A stretch of DNA of 64,000 bases from Pedobacter riviphilus (lineage in GTDB: Bacteria > Bacteroidota > Bacteroidia > Sphingobacteriales > Sphingobacteriaceae): assembly GCF_014692875.1 (NCBI RefSeq), contig NZ_CP061171.1:3534001-3598000 (forward strand), written 5' to 3'. This document shows positions 61,191 through 64,000 of the stretch, piece by piece. The translations under genes were made by a program, and so were the position numbers. A model generated the notes under the pieces. It saw only the letters and a list, made by a program, of their open reading frames with translations, did no database searches and was not told where the DNA came from. Every line of letters starts with the position of its first letter. Position 1 is the stretch's first letter.

Positions 61191-63733
61191 TTAAAATCCA
61201 CCTAATTGTTGTGCGATACTAAAATGGAACTGACCTTTGTTCGCGCTTGGTAAACCAGGAATAGCATCAAAGCCATATCCGTAATCAATACCCAACAAAC
61301 CAAATATAGGAAGGAAGATCCTTGCACCAACACCAACTGATCTTCTAATGTTGAAAGGATTAAAATCACTAAACCTGTTCCAGGTATTACCACCTTCTGC
61401 AAAGGCCAAAACAAATGCAGTAGCTTGTTGACTTGCAATAACCGGATAACGTGCTTCCAATACATATTTAGTATAAATTGGGCTACCAGACTGTTGTGCC
61501 ACATTTGGATTAGAACCTACCGGAATTACCGTATTATTAGAATAACCACGCATTGCAATTAACTCAGATCCTTGTAAGAAATCGAATCCTTGCATACCAT
61601 CACCACCTAGTTTGAAACGCTCGAATGCTGATTGACCAACTGCTTTATTGTATTGGCCCAAGAAACCGAACTGTGCTTGTGCTTTAATTACCAGGTTACC
61701 TACAACACGTTGATACCATTGTGAATCGAATTTCCATTTATGATATTCTGTAAAACGGTATTTTTCTTTATCAGATGCTGTTGCATAATTCACCTTGTTA
61801 AACAGTGAATATGGTGGCGTTGCCTGAATAGTGAAACGTAAGAACGATCCCGATTTAGGAAAAATAGGCGAATCTCTTGAATCGCGGCTAATCTCTTGTG
61901 ATAAGTTTAAGTTATAAGAAGTACCAGTACTAAATAAATATCCTGAATAATTATTTAAGATATATTGTTGCAGGTTAACCGCATGGCTTAACTGAAAATA
62001 GTTATCTGGCCAGTTTAATCTTCTACCCAAGCTAACCGTTACACCATTTAAACGTATTTTTTGGAACTGGGCATTATCAGAACTTAATCCATTAGATTGT
62101 AATGAGGTAAATGCACTCACCCCAAAACTTACCGGTTTCTCGCCACCAAACCAAGGTTGTGAGAATGAGAAACTATATGATTGGTAATATTTACCATTCG
62201 TCTGTCCACGTAAGCTTAATTTTTGCCCATCTCCTTTTGGCAATGGTTTGTAAGCTTTTAGATTAAATAAGTTACGTAATGAGAAGTTATTGAAAGTTAA
62301 ACCTAATGTACCAATGATACGGCCACCACCAAACCACCTGATAGCTCAATCTGATCTGAAGGTTTCTCTTCTACTGCATATTCAATATCTACAGTACCAT
62401 CTGCCGGGTTAGGACGAGGTGTAGGTACAGTTTTAGACTCATCGAAATTACCTAATTGACCAATTTCGCGAATGGTACGAATTAGATCACTTTTATTAAA
62501 TTTCTGTCCTGGTTTAGTGCGGATCTCACGTAAAACAACCTTATCGTTCGTAATTGTGTTACCTTTTAACGTAATGCGGTTGTTGGTATACTGTGGTCCT
62601 TCGTACATGCGCAATTCCACATCAACAGTATCGCCATAAATTTTGGTCTGTACCGGATCGATATTAAAAGTTAAATATCCGTTATCGGTATACATACTGT
62701 TAATGTCGCCACCGTTTTCGCCACCACCGTTTAATTTTTTATTTAATTTCTCTTCGCTAAAAACATCACCTTTTTCGATGGTTAATACTTTTTGCAAAAT
62801 ACTATCCGGATAAATGGCATTACCTGCCCAGGTAATATTACCAAAATAATACTTTTTACCTTCGTAAAGGTCCATTCTAATGTTAACCTTTTTCTTGTTA
62901 TATTGGTAAATGGTATCTTTCAGTAATTCTGCATCACGATAACCTTTCTCGTGCATTTTAGCAATCATTTTTACCTTATTCTCTTCGTATTTCTCTTTCG
63001 CGAATTTTCCTGAGCCCCAAAAACGCCACCATGCAAACTGTTTAGGGTTTTTAAGGTATTTTCTCAGTTTTGCTGATTTGAAATCTTTGTTTCCGGTAAA
63101 ATCGATATGCTGTACTTTAACACGGTGACCTTTATCTATATTAGCTTCTAATACCACACTGTTTTCTGCATTCGGATCTTTACGTGTTTTGTACTCGATC
63201 TGGGTAAAGAAAAAGCCCTTATCCAATAAGTATTTTTTAACAATAGCCGAGGTGGTATTGTACAAGTTATCGTTTACGATTTTACCTGTTTTATCATTTA
63301 ACTTTTCTTGAATGGCAGTTTTTTCAGATTTGCGAATACCTTTTAAATCGATAGAACTTAAACGTGGGCGTTCTACTACTTCAATTTCAAAATAAACAGA
63401 ATCCTGAACAATTTTTTCGATGTTAAGTTTAACATCATCAAACAAGCCCTGTGCCCACAACGTTTTAATTGCATCAGAAGTTGCCTCGCCGGGAAGAACG
63501 ATTTTATCACCTTTAGCTAATTTAGACAAGGTAATTAATACTTCTTTATCTAAATATTGGGTTCCGGTTACTGTGGTACCGCCAATGATATATTCTTTTG
63601 GACTAAAATAATCGAGATCTAAGCCACCAACCTTTAAAGAAGGGGTTACCGGTGCCTGACCTTGTGGACGTATTTGAGCGAAGGCCGGAGCGGCTAAAAC
63701 TAGTAGGATTAAAACTTGAAATATTCTTTTCAT
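61191..63733 (-). CDS. bamA: Outer membrane assembly factor BamA, frame-broken as sequenced
   Basis: From ATG 63733: signal peptide MKRIFQVLILLVLAAPAFAQ, POTRA domains ('QGLFDDVKLNIEKIVQDSVYFEIEVVERPRLSSIDLKGI', 'HRVKVQHIDFTGNKDF', 'IRTKPGQKFNKSDLIRTIREIGQLGNFDESKTVPTP') and the start of the barrel (IELSGG). The frame then runs into a stop at 62303. The other ~390 residues (RIIGTLGLTFNNFSLRNLF ... FHFSIAQQLGGF) continue in another frame. Adding one T to the coding-strand run at 62331-62333 restores 'ELSGGFGGGRIIGT' and a single ~847-residue protein. The barrel has the R-G-F/Y-type motif 'AMRGYSN'. BamA is normally essential, so a sequencing or assembly error is the more likely cause. Confidence 0.93.
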
Positions 63734-63882
63734 TAAAATTAGTTGTTCAGTAATGGCCAAAAGGTAACGATATTTTATAAAGTAAAATTTCTTTACGTTG
63801 TTCCCTTATTATGGTTTCATTTATCGTATAAAAGTGGTGCTAAGTTAGTTTAAACGCTTGTTAAAAAGTGTTAAAAGAAAAA

Positions 63883-64000
63883 TTAGTTTAATTGTTCACT
63901 AATTTTACCAAAACGGCGTTCGCGTTTTTGATAGTCTACAATAGCCTCGAAAAGATCTTCACGTCTGAAATCCGGCCATAAAACATCAGTAAAATAAAAC
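63883..64000 (-). CDS. uppS: Isoprenyl transferase (undecaprenyl diphosphate synthase), C-terminal end
   Basis: Only the last 38 codons fall in the window. Read on the minus strand: [30 protein letters not shown], then KISEQLN and stop at 63883. 'WPDF', the Asp/Glu-rich helix and 'YQKRERRFG' are the standard end of cis-prenyltransferases. The enzyme makes the lipid carrier for peptidoglycan. It lies 149 bp upstream of bamA in the usual Bacteroidota order. Confidence 0.88.
   Translation of the reverse strand, partial: FYFTDVLWPDFRREDLFEAIVDYQKRERRFGKISEQLN

Noticed and set aside
1..64000. tRNA, rRNA, CRISPR arrays, prophage or IS transposase genes
   Set aside because: Looked for in all gaps; no cloverleaf-like, array-like or transposase-like sequence was recognised.

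Overview
The window reads as a chromosomal segment of a Bacteroidota bacterium, most likely family Sphingobacteriaceae and Pedobacter-like. The clues are a SusC/SusD outer-membrane pair with SusE-like lipoproteins, a type IX secretion PorD-type protein, many carboxypeptidase-regulatory-domain proteins, AT-rich DNA with short spacers, near absence of Shine-Dalgarno sites, and several promoters of the Bacteroidota form TTG-N18-TAnnTTTG. The genus is inferred from gene content and style, not from a marker gene. No rRNA, tRNA, CRISPR array, integrase or transposase was recognised.

Layout. 1-5179: end of porD, a BlaI/M56 sensor pair with twin operators, and recN. 5433-8399: two tandem paralogues of a carboxypeptidase-regulatory-domain protein, the second frameshifted. 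8489-11258: a radical SAM protein, an ATP-grasp enzyme and a CAP-domain lipoprotein. 11405-14991: clpC and a BLUF photoreceptor. 15422-24538 (minus strand): a susC-susD-lipoprotein-lipoprotein operon, followed by an HExxH lipoprotein. 25268-28888: ettA, two small membrane paralogues and an SGNH hydrolase. 28949-35728: a large outer-membrane barrel protein, DUF1456, a DbpA-like helicase with DEFD in motif II, YkuK, SRPBCC and DUF4468 proteins. 35821-41980: a BBP2 porin, the ammonium transporter, a TIGR01212 radical SAM protein, a repeat-rich gap and a frame-broken amino-acid permease. 42282-48195: membrane pyrophosphatase, a second permease, an OprO/P-type porin and MarC. 48747-56086: an RNA m5C methyltransferase, a PBP1-like lipoprotein, guaA, dCMP deaminase, a sugar MFS transporter and a LysE-type exporter. 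56373-64000: purF, murI, two Skp/OmpH chaperones, bamA and the end of uppS. The murI-ompH-ompH-bamA-uppS order is the usual Bacteroidota envelope-biogenesis cluster.

The least explained material is between genes. (1) A dispersed element beginning TTTTTTnGAAAGCA has six copies (568, 6726, 34293, 39737, 40097, 56148). The two most complete are about 240 bp, end in short inverted repeats and contain conserved internal stems. (2) A second family of short inverted repeats starts CGTCAT and ends ATGACG. (3) An 11-bp-phased array of TTACC units lies upstream of purF and is followed by a GC-rich block. (4) Twin palindromic operators lie upstream of blaI and of amt. (5) Three genes, including the normally essential bamA, are each broken by one missing base in a homopolymer. 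This points to sequence errors as much as to real decay.

Among proteins, the most unusual is the M56 peptidase-sensor with five near-perfect 20-residue repeats in place of a recognisable ligand-binding domain.
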